Positions 18,558 to 26,481 of a stretch of 64,000 nt of DNA are shown piece after piece (position 1 is the stretch's first letter; each line of letters starts with the position of its first letter). Source of the DNA: Pseudomonadota bacterium (GTDB taxonomy: Bacteria > Pseudomonadota > Gammaproteobacteria > Burkholderiales > Methylophilaceae); contig JAKQIT010000146.1 of NCBI GenBank assembly GCA_029556915.1, positions 19,000-82,999 of the forward strand, given 5' to 3'. A model generated the notes under the pieces. That model was given only the letters and a program-made list of their open reading frames with translations, ran no database searches and was not told the origin of the DNA. A program made the position numbers and the translations under genes.

Positions 18558-19394
18558 TTATGCGCAAAAACTAAAACGATGCTGTATGTCTTGCAGGTTA
18601 AATTCTTGCAAAATTGCCTCCATACGCGCTTGCGCATTTTTGCGTGGCTGGCCAGTATATTTGGCAATAATCAGCTCATTTTTCATCGAATGTTCCCAGC
18701 CCACCAACTCGGTCACCGTCACGCTATAGCCAGCGGCTTCTAGCTGCAAACAGCGCAACACATTGGTAATTTGGCTGCCAAATTCGCGCGTGTGTATGGG
18801 GTGACGCCAAATTTCACTCAAAGGCGTTTTGCCAAAGCTCTCATTTTTATGCTTGCGCAAGACTTCTGCCACCTCGGCTTGGCAACACGGCACCAGCACC
18901 ATGTATTTTGCGTGCTTTATTAAACCAAATTGAATGGCGTCATCGGTAGCTGTATTACAAGCGTGCAACGCGGTGACAATATCAACCCTTTCAGGAATCG
19001 TAGCAGAAGTGATGGATTCTTCTACGGTTAAATGCTCAAAATGCATACGCTCAAAACCGCACTGCAGTGCTAAAGTCTTTGATTTTTCTACTAATTCTTC
19101 GCGTGTTTCAATGCCAATCACCTGCCCGCTGCTATGTTGCTTGATGAGCAAATCATACAAAATAAACCCTAAATATGACTTGCCCGCACCGTGATCCACC
19201 AACGTTGGATTAGCGTTTTGTGCCAATACGGCATTAAAAAGTGGCTCGATGAAATTCACCAAATGATAAACCTGTTTTAACTTACGGCGGCTATCTTGGT
19301 TAAGTTTGCCGTCACGCGTCAATATATGCAGCGCTTTAAGTAAGGCAACAGATTGATTCGGCTTGATTTCTGAGTGTTCAGTCGCGGTATTCAT
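18558..19394 (-). CDS. Class I SAM-dependent methyltransferase (Methyltransf_32 type)
   Basis: The 278-residue protein has a Rossmann methyltransferase core with motif I TLVDHGAGKSYLGFILYD, GQVIGIETREELVEKS, and VDIVTALHACNTATDDAIQFGL, followed by a conserved YMVLVPCCQAEVAEVLR. The DHGAGKSYLGF and PCCQ motifs place it in the Methyltransf_32 group, whose substrates are mostly unknown (tRNA or small molecules have been suggested for relatives). It is monocistronic. No partner gene helps to name the substrate. Confidence 0.75.
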   Translation of the reverse strand: MNTATEHSEIKPNQSVALLKALHILTRDGKLNQDSRRKLKQVYHLVNFIEPLFNAVLAQNANPTLVDHGAGKSYLGFILYDLLIKQHSSGQVIGIETREELVEKSKTLALQCGFERMHFEHLTVEESITSATIPERVDIVTALHACNTATDDAIQFGLIKHAKYMVLVPCCQAEVAEVLRKHKNESFGKTPLSEIWRHPIHTREFGSQITNVLRCLQLEAAGYSVTVTELVGWEHSMKNELIIAKYTGQPRKNAQARMEAILQEFNLQDIQHRFSFCA

Positions 19395-19620
19395 GCGCTT
19401 ATTTTAATTGAAAAAGCAAGCTTCAAGCGCATATTTGCATTAGCTCACACGCATAAGCGCTATTTTTGTTCATCAATTTAACAACTGCGTTGAAAGTTGG
19501 ACAATTTTCAGCAGGGCTAAGCGATTGCATGCTGGCTTAAACTCGCAAAATTTGAATAATGCCCACGCATAGTTAGCGTTATTGCTAAGCATTTATTTAA
19601 TTTACATAAATTAACGTTTA

Positions 19621-19636
19621 TGGCATTATTTTTGCT
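19621..19636 (+). promoter_or_regulatory. Candidate sigma-54 promoter for the pilin-like/GGDEF-EAL genes
   Basis: TGGCA at 19621-19625 and TTGCT at 19632-19636 place GG and GC exactly 10 bp apart, the -24/-12 signature of RpoN promoters. The expected start of transcription is near 19647, 27 bp before the ATG of the pilin-like gene. Sigma-54 control is known for many type IV pilin genes. The match is by eye only. Confidence 0.5.
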
Positions 19637-19673
19637 TGATAAATGATTAAATATTCTCCTAGTAATAATAAGC

Positions 19674-20156
19674 ATGATCATACCCCCCTTAAAATTAAAG
19701 CCACGCTATATAAAAAAACATCGCGGCTTTACGCTGATAGAAATGATGATTACAGTTGCCATTATTGGCATTTTGGCTGCAATTGCCATCCCCGCATATA
19801 AAGACTATACGGAGAAGGCCAAAATAAGCGGGGCAGTTTCTGATATTGCCGCGATGGGCACAATAATTGAGCAATTTTTTCAAGAAAATCGCAGATACCC
19901 AGACTCTTTGGCCGAAGTAAACCTAGATACAAAACGAGACCCGTGGGACCAGCCCTATGTTTACCTTAATTTAACTGGCCCTGGTAATGGTGGCGCCAGA
20001 AAAGACCATGCCTTAAACCCGATTAACACCTATTTTGATTTATATAGTATTGGTAGCAGTCATGACACACATGTGCAAGTGTCGCACGCCAGAAGCAAAG
20101 AGGATGTCATTTGGGGCAGAGATGGAAAGTTTATTAATGTAGGTGCTAAGTTTTAA
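19674..20156 (+). CDS. Type IV pilin-like / GspG-like pseudopilin
   Basis: The 160-residue product has a basic leader and the class III prepilin cleavage site [10 protein letters not shown], with Glu at +5 of the mature protein. A hydrophobic helix ([21 protein letters not shown]) follows. The C-terminal part reads [19 protein letters not shown]...FDLYSIG, which resembles the calcium-binding region of GspG major pseudopilins. The leader of 18 residues is longer than in most type IVa pilins. No secretion or pilus assembly genes are nearby, so it is an orphan pilin. It is 4 bp ahead of a GGDEF-EAL gene and probably shares its mRNA. Confidence 0.8.
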   Translation: MIIPPLKLKPRYIKKHRGFTLIEMMITVAIIGILAAIAIPAYKDYTEKAKISGAVSDIAAMGTIIEQFFQENRRYPDSLAEVNLDTKRDPWDQPYVYLNLTGPGNGGARKDHALNPINTYFDLYSIGSSHDTHVQVSHARSKEDVIWGRDGKFINVGAKF

Positions 20157-20160
20157 TTAA

Positions 20161-22959
20161 ATGGTGATTACGGGTACTTTTTTAAAAAGCAAAGTTTCTC
20201 AACGGATTGCTATTTTACTGTTTTTGGCAGCGGCCATTCCTGCCATGCTGGTGTCTGGTCTCACGCACCGCAATATGGGGCGGCTCATTCATGAATATGA
20301 GCACCAATCAGAAATAGACCTGAGCAAAAACTATGGTTTATCCACTTTTAGCAACTTGCTATTTGCCAGATCAATGCTACAGCACTTTACGACAGCGCAT
20401 GCAAATGAGGCGCAAAATGCCGAGCAATTATGGCAATTAATTGCGACAAAATCTTATGAAATCCCTATTTTCAAATCACTCGTGCAAGTTGGCGTTGATG
20501 GCCAAATGACTGCCAAATATGGTGACGCTAATCAAATCGCCGAATTTTTAAATCATCCAATGGTTATGCCAGCGCAAACTTCAGTACGTGAGCAAAGAAT
20601 GCAATTATTGGTGTTAGCGCCTAAAAACCTAAGCCATGCGCCCTTAATTAGCCTTGTGATGCCAACTAACCACGCAAATACCACCTGGCTAGTTGCCGAG
20701 CTTAACCCTGTTTATGTGTGGCGAAATAAAGACGAATATCCATCTGATATTAAAGTATGCGCCTATCGCAACGCTGCCAACACTAAACTTACCTTATTTT
20801 GCTCTAGCGATGAAGCCAGCCCTAATAAGACCCAGCAAGCCAATAGTAATACCGCAGGCTCGTGGGAGTTATTTTTAAATGCGGAGTTTAATGATGAGCC
20901 TTGGACTTTTGAAACCACGCGTTTAACGCCTAGTGCCAGTAGCGGCCTGTGGGATTTTTATGGTGATAATGGTTATATCTGGATAGCCGTGTTAAGTTTG
21001 CTCATTATCGGGCTGTTAAGCTTATCGCAAATTAGACGCACCATGATTCCGCTTGAGCATTTAATTGCTGGCACCAGAAAAATCTCAAAAGGCCAATTTG
21101 AAGCAGTGCAAGTGGATGATAAATCAGAGTTTTCTGAATTAGCCAGCGCATTTAATCATATGTCGTCTGACATTAAACGCCAGCTCAATACGCTGCAAGT
21201 GTTGGCCGATGTGGACAAAAAAATGGTTGCAAAACTAGATGTTGACCATCTAGTTAAGCAAATCATCCAGCGTATTTTGCAACTCAAGCCGCATACTTAT
21301 GTGCAAGTGTTTCGCATTGCCGAAAGCACCGAGACGGAAGCACACGGCTTGGTCAATTTTGCGTATGCTGGTATAGAGTCACACTTTCCACTGTCTATTC
21401 CATTAATTGAAATCTCTGCATTAACTGAGCAATCAATGGGGCAATTTTCTGAGCTTGATGCCAACTTGGTATATCAGCATGAAATAGCCAAACTAGGTGC
21501 GCAGTATTTATGGGTGCTACCTATTTTTTGGCAGGGAAACATTTGCGCGTTGCTCACGGTCGGTAGCAAGTCCGTCTTTAACGCTGATGATAGCGACTGG
21601 AGTGAAATTCGTGACCTTTCAAACCGCATTGGTATTGCCATTTCTGCCCAAAAGCGTGAAGAACAATTGCTCATTCAAGCCCATCATGACCAGCTTACCG
21701 GCTTGCCAAACCGCATTTTATTAGATGATCGCTTGCAGCAAGCCATAGAGCACAGCCAACGCACAAAACTGCCTACTTGGGTCGTGTTTTTAGATTTAGA
21801 TCGCTTTAAATATATCAACGACAGCATGGGGCATCACCTTGGCGATCAAGTATTAATTGAAGTATCTAAACGCCTGCAAAGTGCCATTAGAGAGTCCGAT
21901 ACTGTGGCGCGCTTTGGTGGAGATGAGTTTATTATTGTATTACAAGGCCACAGCAATGAAGCGTTGGTGATGGGGGTGCTGCAACGCATCATAGAGTTTG
22001 TAGCGCAGCCGCTCACAATTAACCAACTTGAGCTTAATATGACATGCAGCGTGGGCGTTGCGGTTTATCCCAATGATGGTGACACGGTGGGCACGCTTAT
22101 TCAGCATGCTGACATTGCCATGTATCGCGCTAAAGAGTTAGGTAAAAACAACTTTCAATTTTTTACTGAAGCGCTCAACAAAAAAGTGGCAGACCGAATT
22201 TATATGGAGAACTTGCTACGCCATGCGCTGGATAAAAATGAGCTTGTTCTGCACTATCAACCCAAAGTCAATTTACAAACCATGCAAGTGGTCGGCATGG
22301 AGGCACTTATTCGCTGGCAAAGCCAAGAATTGGGCTTTGTTTCACCCGTGCAATTTATACATATTGCGGAAGAAACAGGTTTGATTGTACCGATAGGTGA
22401 ATGGGTGATTAAAACCGCCTGTGCCCAAGCAACTGCTTGGCAAAAAGCAGGTTATGGCAATCTACTCATGTCCGTCAATTTATCAATGCGCCAATTTGGA
22501 CAATCCAACCTACTTGATTCGATTAAAAATATTTTGAGCGAAACTGGCTTGCAAGCACATTACTTAGAAATTGAACTCACCGAAAGTATGGTGATGAGCG
22601 AACTAGGTGCGTCACTCAAAATACTGCATGAAATCAAAGCGTTGGGAGTAAAAATTTCAATTGATGATTTTGGCACTGGGTATTCAAGCTTATCGTATCT
22701 CAAACAATTGCCGTTAGATACGTTGAAAATTGATAAATCGTTTGTAGATGATGTTGTGATGCATAACAACAATGTGCCTATCGTGCAAACAATTATTGCA
22801 CTGGCAAAAAATCTTAATCTTAAAATAGTTGCTGAAGGGGTTGAGTCGCAAGAGCAAGTGCTGTATCTGCAAGCGCATGCTTGCGATGAGATGCAAGGCT
22901 ATTTTTTCAGCCGCCCAAAACCTGCCAATGAAATTACTCCTTTGCTGCACAACACGTAA
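20161..22959 (+). CDS. Membrane HAMP-GAF-GGDEF-EAL c-di-GMP enzyme
   Basis: The 932-residue protein has two membrane segments (about 17-37 and 272-290) enclosing a periplasmic sensor region. A HAMP domain (about 292-345), a GAF-like region (about 350-495), a GGDEF domain (about 500-665) with intact ARFGGDEF and the product-binding inhibitory site RESD five residues before it, and an EAL domain (about 680-930) follow. The EAL part keeps GMEALIRW, ELTESMVM, IDDFGTGYSS and VAEGVES, so both synthesis and hydrolysis of cyclic di-GMP are possible. It follows the pilin-like gene by 4 bp, which links surface structures with c-di-GMP signalling (inference). Confidence 0.9.
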   Translation: MVITGTFLKSKVSQRIAILLFLAAAIPAMLVSGLTHRNMGRLIHEYEHQSEIDLSKNYGLSTFSNLLFARSMLQHFTTAHANEAQNAEQLWQLIATKSYEIPIFKSLVQVGVDGQMTAKYGDANQIAEFLNHPMVMPAQTSVREQRMQLLVLAPKNLSHAPLISLVMPTNHANTTWLVAELNPVYVWRNKDEYPSDIKVCAYRNAANTKLTLFCSSDEASPNKTQQANSNTAGSWELFLNAEFNDEPWTFETTRLTPSASSGLWDFYGDNGYIWIAVLSLLIIGLLSLSQIRRTMIPLEHLIAGTRKISKGQFEAVQVDDKSEFSELASAFNHMSSDIKRQLNTLQVLADVDKKMVAKLDVDHLVKQIIQRILQLKPHTYVQVFRIAESTETEAHGLVNFAYAGIESHFPLSIPLIEISALTEQSMGQFSELDANLVYQHEIAKLGAQYLWVLPIFWQGNICALLTVGSKSVFNADDSDWSEIRDLSNRIGIAISAQKREEQLLIQAHHDQLTGLPNRILLDDRLQQAIEHSQRTKLPTWVVFLDLDRFKYINDSMGHHLGDQVLIEVSKRLQSAIRESDTVARFGGDEFIIVLQGHSNEALVMGVLQRIIEFVAQPLTINQLELNMTCSVGVAVYPNDGDTVGTLIQHADIAMYRAKELGKNNFQFFTEALNKKVADRIYMENLLRHALDKNELVLHYQPKVNLQTMQVVGMEALIRWQSQELGFVSPVQFIHIAEETGLIVPIGEWVIKTACAQATAWQKAGYGNLLMSVNLSMRQFGQSNLLDSIKNILSETGLQAHYLEIELTESMVMSELGASLKILHEIKALGVKISIDDFGTGYSSLSYLKQLPLDTLKIDKSFVDDVVMHNNNVPIVQTIIALAKNLNLKIVAEGVESQEQVLYLQAHACDEMQGYFFSRPKPANEITPLLHNT

Positions 22960-23037
22960 CTAGCGAGCAAAAATATTTAAGTTTTTTTTCATACTCTTGT
23001 CGTCAAACACTATTTGACTGCGTTTTGATAGTTAAGA

Positions 23038-23058
23038 GCACGCTATTTTGCGTGTTTT
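23038..23058 (+). terminator. Probable Rho-independent terminator after the GGDEF-EAL gene
   Basis: Hairpin CACGC (23039-23043) with loop TATTTT and GCGTG (23050-23054), followed by TTTT. It sits between the upstream gene and the KGDRI-repeat gene. The stem is short, so confidence is moderate. Confidence 0.45.
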
Positions 23059-23082
23059 AAACCCAACAAAAAGGAAAATATC

Positions 23083-23451
23083 ATGAAAAAAAGTTTAATT
23101 CTTATTAGCACCCTATTTGCATTAGGCACTTCATACAATGCGATGGCGGATAAAGCCACTTATCTGGACAAAAAAGGTGACCGTATTGAAGATCGCTTAG
23201 ATAACCGTGGTGATCGCATTGAAAACCGTTTAGACAACAAGGGTGATCGTATTGAAGACCGTTATGATGCCAGAGCCGATAAAGCACGCGCCAATGGCCA
23301 TGAGCAACATGCCAATGCGCTTGAGCAAAAAGGTGATCGTATTGACCAACGTTTAGACAAACGCGGTGACCGCATTGATAATCATCTAGATAGAAAAGGG
23401 GAGCGCATCAATAACCGCCTAGACAAACGTGCAGCGCATCATCGTAAATAA
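23083..23451 (+). CDS. Small secreted KGDRI-repeat protein
   Basis: The 122-residue product has a signal peptide (cleavage after AMA, residue 22). The mature part is almost wholly built of a degenerate 11-residue repeat of the type KGDRIENRLDN. About four units come first, then a less regular ADKARANGHEQHANALE segment, then about four more, ending in a His/Arg tail. A good AAGGAA ribosome-binding site precedes the ATG. The periodicity and charge pattern suggest a long amphipathic helix or coiled coil. I know no function for it. It lies 56 bp ahead of an ECF sigma factor gene, in the same direction. Confidence 0.75.
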   Translation: MKKSLILISTLFALGTSYNAMADKATYLDKKGDRIEDRLDNRGDRIENRLDNKGDRIEDRYDARADKARANGHEQHANALEQKGDRIDQRLDKRGDRIDNHLDRKGERINNRLDKRAAHHRK

Positions 23452-23507
23452 TTGCTGTAGGGTGTTTTGAATAGCTACAATGGTGGTTTGGCAGAATAAA
23501 AATTTGC

Positions 23508-24044
23508 ATGCAATATTTTTTGAGTAGCATAGAAGGTCGTGCTTTTCGCATCGCGCAGATTGCCACAGGCAATCGCGACGATGCGCTCGACATCGTACAA
23601 GATGCCATGATAAAAATGGTGCAAAATTACAGCATGCATGCCAAAGATGAATGGAAAGCGCTGTTTTATAGCATTTTGCAAACGCGTATCTTAGATTGGC
23701 ATCGGCGGCAAAAAGTACGCAATCGTTTTAGAAGCTGGTTTAACTGGAATAGCGCTGAGAATGAAGACGACGAAGAAGACTTTATAGCCCAACAGCCTGC
23801 CAACCAAGCCTATGCGCCCGATGTAAAGCTGCAAGATGCGCAGTTTATGGATGATTTAAACACCGCGCTTTCTACCCTGCCCTTGCGTCAGCAACAAGTG
23901 TTTTTAATGCGCGTGTGGGAAGGCTTAGATATTGCTGAAACTGCCACCGTCATGCAATGCTCAGAAAGTAGCGTCAAAACCCATTATGCGCGCGCTTTAG
24001 AAAAACTACGCGGCCAATTAGCACAACACCATGAGGTTAATTAA
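23508..24044 (+). CDS. ECF-type RNA polymerase sigma factor
   Basis: The 178-residue protein has sigma region 2 (residues 10-65: GNRDDALDIVQDAMIKMV, with WKALFYSILQTRILDWHRRQ) and region 4 (about 120-170: LNTALSTLPLRQQQVFLMRVWEGLDIAETATVMQCSESSVKTHYARALEKLR, read as consecutive helices). An acidic linker (ENEDDEEDF) lies between. It belongs to the short sigma-70-like group that precedes DUF3619 and DUF3106 genes in betaproteobacteria. The DUF3619 membrane protein encoded next may be its anti-sigma factor (inference). No Shine-Dalgarno is obvious at the ATG. Confidence 0.85.
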   Translation: MQYFLSSIEGRAFRIAQIATGNRDDALDIVQDAMIKMVQNYSMHAKDEWKALFYSILQTRILDWHRRQKVRNRFRSWFNWNSAENEDDEEDFIAQQPANQAYAPDVKLQDAQFMDDLNTALSTLPLRQQQVFLMRVWEGLDIAETATVMQCSESSVKTHYARALEKLRGQLAQHHEVN

Positions 24045-24045
24045 C

Positions 24046-24417
24046 ATGCAAACCGACTTTGAAAATAGAATAAAAGCCAACCTAGATGCCAGCGTCAATA
24101 GCATTGATGCCGACACGCGCAAGCAATTAGCAGATATTCGTCGTCAATCTTTGCAGGCAAATACGTCAAGCCTAGCCCCAGCAAGATGGCTCACGCTGAG
24201 TTTTTTACATCAGCATTGGCTTGCAGTTACCGCGATGATGGTCGTGTTTAGCTTGGTTGCTTTCATGTTGCTGTCACCAAGCGCTTCACCCACAAATCAC
24301 CAAGACCTTGCCTTGCTTGAAGCTTTAAATAATGCAGAAGATTTGGAAGTGATGAGTGACCCTGATTTTTATCTATGGGCTGATGAAGTATTAATGGAAG
24401 AAACCCATGCTTTATAA
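24046..24417 (+). CDS. DUF3619 family membrane protein (possible anti-sigma partner)
   Basis: The start at 24046 lies one base after the sigma factor stop and is preceded by GAGG; the product is 123 residues. A soluble N-terminal part (QTDFENRIKANLDASVNSID...TRKQLADIRRQSL) is followed by one membrane segment (about 58-78, HWLAVTAMMVVFSLVAFMLL) and a short acidic C-terminus ending in DFYLWADEVLMEE. This is the DUF3619 pattern found directly behind such sigma factors. The topology resembles small anti-sigma factors, with the N-terminus in the cytoplasm. That role is inferred from position. Confidence 0.75.
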   Translation: MQTDFENRIKANLDASVNSIDADTRKQLADIRRQSLQANTSSLAPARWLTLSFLHQHWLAVTAMMVVFSLVAFMLLSPSASPTNHQDLALLEALNNAEDLEVMSDPDFYLWADEVLMEETHAL

Positions 24418-24622
24418 ATGGCAACTTGTGTGCTGCTTGTTGTGCTTATTATTACTGCCAGCTGCGCAAGCACAAACGCCTCCATTACCCATTGATTTGA
24501 TTGAATTATTGGGTGAATTGGATGATGAGGATAGCGAATCTTTAGCCGCTGCACTGGCAGATGTACAAGCTGAACAAAATAATACGCAAAGCCAACCTTT
24601 GCCGCAGGAGACAAAAAAATGA
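24407..24622 (+). CDS. Small secreted protein of the sigma/DUF3106 operon
   Basis: The 71-residue product overlaps the end of the DUF3619 gene by 11 bp and the start of the DUF3106 gene by 4 bp (ATGA). It has a strong signal sequence (LLYKWQ-like start, hydrophobic core LVCCLLCLLLLPAA, cleavage near AQA) and a very acidic mature part (LIELLGELDDEDSESLAAAL). The tight overlaps on both sides and the signal peptide support a real gene. I do not recognise a family. The preceding Cys residues lie inside the hydrophobic core and do not form a clear lipobox. Confidence 0.65.
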   Translation: MLYKWQLVCCLLCLLLLPAAQAQTPPLPIDLIELLGELDDEDSESLAAALADVQAEQNNTQSQPLPQETKK

Positions 24623-25155
24623 ATGTATTTTCTTTCTACTATACAAAAATAAAAATGCTTGCAAAAAGCATCTCTTTTAGCGCTGTACTATTATGTCAGC
24701 TCAGTTTTTTGCCATTAAATGCCCACGCTGAAGCAAGTATTGCTTGGGATAGCTTGAGCACTCAGCAGCAAGAAACGCTCGCCCCAATGAAAGATCAATG
24801 GCAAAACTTGCCAGCCGAACGCCAGCTTCGCTTAAGCAAAGGGGCTGAAAAATGGGCTAATATGGATCCAGCGCAACGTGAAAACTTAAAATCGGGTTTG
24901 CAACGCTATAAAAAACTTTCAAAAGAAGAAAAGGCCGAAGTGAAGGCGCAGATGCGTGCCTTTAAAGCGCTGCCGCCTGAAGAGCGCAAGTTGCTGCGTG
25001 AGCGCTGGAAAAACTTATCCCCAGAGCAAAAAGCCCAGTTTCGCCAAAAATTTAAAAATATGACGCCAGAGCAACGCCAAGAAATTCGCGAAAAAAGAAA
25101 ACTTCGCCAGCAAGAAAGACGAGAACGCAAAGCGCAACGCGAATTAGCGCAATAA
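24619..25155 (+). CDS. DUF3106 family secreted protein
   Basis: The 178-residue product has an N-terminal signal (cleavage near AHA, residue 37). Its highly charged helical repeats have the DUF3106 pattern: LPAERQLRLSKGAEKWANMDPAQREN, LPPEERKLLRERWKNLSPEQ, FKNMTPEQRQEIREKRK, each with W or F and P-E-[EQ]-R (separate repeats). It resembles periplasmic charged repeat proteins that sense or buffer envelope stress, but no activity is proven. It is the last gene of the ECF sigma operon, and its start overlaps the preceding stop (ATGA). Confidence 0.82.
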   Translation: MNVFSFYYTKIKMLAKSISFSAVLLCQLSFLPLNAHAEASIAWDSLSTQQQETLAPMKDQWQNLPAERQLRLSKGAEKWANMDPAQRENLKSGLQRYKKLSKEEKAEVKAQMRAFKALPPEERKLLRERWKNLSPEQKAQFRQKFKNMTPEQRQEIREKRKLRQQERRERKAQRELAQ

Positions 25156-25212
25156 GCGCAATATTGCGTTAAATTTTTAAGTAACAAAACTCGCTTTTTA
25201 AACCTGAATTCA

Positions 25213-25284
25213 CACATCTTCCCTTCACCACCTCTGCAAGCCAGTATCTATGCGGCTTCCAGAGGCATGATTTTCTCTCGGGCA
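25213..25284 (-). repeat. Dispersed hairpin repeat, copy 4 (reverse orientation)
   Basis: Read on the minus strand it has GCCCGAGAGAAAATCATG, arms CCTCTGGAAGCC/GGCTTGCAGAGG and tail GGTGAAGGGAAGATG. It lies 58 bp after the DUF3106 gene. This is the only copy on the minus strand. Confidence 0.78.
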
Positions 25285-25395
25285 GTTTTTAGGCTTGTTT
25301 TATAGATTTATTTGAGGTGAATCATACACCTCAAGTTAGCGCAAACAACTCATGTACTAAATGTTAAAATACCAAGGTGGCCTAACTTCGTTTCA

Positions 25396-25472
25396 AAATA
25401 AAAAAAGACAAGAAGGCGAGCCGCAGACAGTACATTTTAGTACGGCAAGGCGATGCCGACGCAGTATTTTTT
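25396..25472 (+). repeat. GC-rich interspersed repeat, copy A
   Basis: A GC-rich block AAGGCGAGCCGCAGACAGTAC ... TAGTACGGCAAGGCGATGCC (in two separate parts) in an AT-rich spacer just before the RbgA gene. It has an internal GTAC...GTAC symmetry and shares AAGGCG...CGCAGA...GTA elements with the block at 34,400-34,515. The relationship is by eye and weak. Confidence 0.35.
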
Positions 25473-25493
25473 CAATTATCAAACGGAGTTTAA

Positions 25494-26456
25494 ATGGCGA
25501 TTCAGTGGTATCCGGGGCACATGACCCAAGCACGCAAAAAGGCGGAAGAAACCATGGAATTTACCGACATGGTGATTGAGGTGCTCGATGCGCGCGTGCC
25601 TGCTGCCAGCCATAACCCGATGATTGATGAAATGCGGCTGTTTAGGCAACGCCCCCAACTTAAAGTGCTCAATAAATCAGACCTAGCCGACCCCAAAGCA
25701 ACTGAAGCTTGGCTAAATTACTTTAACAAACTACCTAATACCAAAGCGATTGCCCTTTCATGTAAAAAAGCCGGAGAAGCACAAAAAATATTAAAGCATT
25801 GCTTAGCGCTTACGCCGCATCGCGGCACACATTTAAAGCCATTGCGCATGTTGATTATGGGCATTCCTAACGTCGGCAAATCTACCCTGATGAACGCCCT
25901 GCTCAACCGCCGCGTGGCCAAAGTGGGCGATGAACCTGCCGTGACTAAAACACAGCAACGCTTTGATTTATCTGAAACCATGAGCATTACCGATACGCCC
26001 GGCATGATGTGGCCAAAAATTGAATATGAAAGTGACGGCTATATGTTGGCTGCCAGCCACGCCATTGGCCGCAATGCCGTAATTGATGAAGATGTGGCGC
26101 TTTTTTTAGCCAATAATTTGCTAAAAACTTACCCAGATTTACTCAATGCGCGCTATAAATTAGATGCGATGAAGATTGATGTCACCAAGATTGACGGCGT
26201 AGATTTGCTTGAAGCCATCGCAAAACGCCGCTCTTACAAGCGCCATGATGGTTTTTTTGATATGGAAAAAACAGCGATGGCTTTTTTAACGGATTATCGT
26301 AGCGGTGCGATTGGTCGCGTGAGCTTGGAAACGCCATTGAGTCGTCAAGCAATGATTGAAGCTAGCCGTGAAAAGGCTATTTCCAGTGACAAAAATAATG
26401 CTGCGCAAAACGCAGCATCAGCAATTGATGAGCGTGCATCCAACAATACTGACTAA
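25494..26456 (+). CDS. rbgA: Ribosome biogenesis GTPase RbgA/YlqF
   Basis: The 320-residue protein is a circularly permuted GTPase. The G4 motif NKSD (about residue 62) comes before the G1 P-loop GIPNVGKSTLMNAL (about 120-133) and the G3 motif DTPGMMWPK. The N-terminus IQWYPGHMTQARKKAEE is the hallmark of the YlqF/RbgA family. The enzyme acts in late assembly of the 50S ribosomal subunit. The ATG at 25494 follows AACGGAG. The C-terminal 30 residues are low complexity. It is monocistronic. Confidence 0.92.
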   Translation: MAIQWYPGHMTQARKKAEETMEFTDMVIEVLDARVPAASHNPMIDEMRLFRQRPQLKVLNKSDLADPKATEAWLNYFNKLPNTKAIALSCKKAGEAQKILKHCLALTPHRGTHLKPLRMLIMGIPNVGKSTLMNALLNRRVAKVGDEPAVTKTQQRFDLSETMSITDTPGMMWPKIEYESDGYMLAASHAIGRNAVIDEDVALFLANNLLKTYPDLLNARYKLDAMKIDVTKIDGVDLLEAIAKRRSYKRHDGFFDMEKTAMAFLTDYRSGAIGRVSLETPLSRQAMIEASREKAISSDKNNAAQNAASAIDERASNNTD

Positions 26457-26481
26457 GTTTTGTTGCGCATTAATTACAAGG

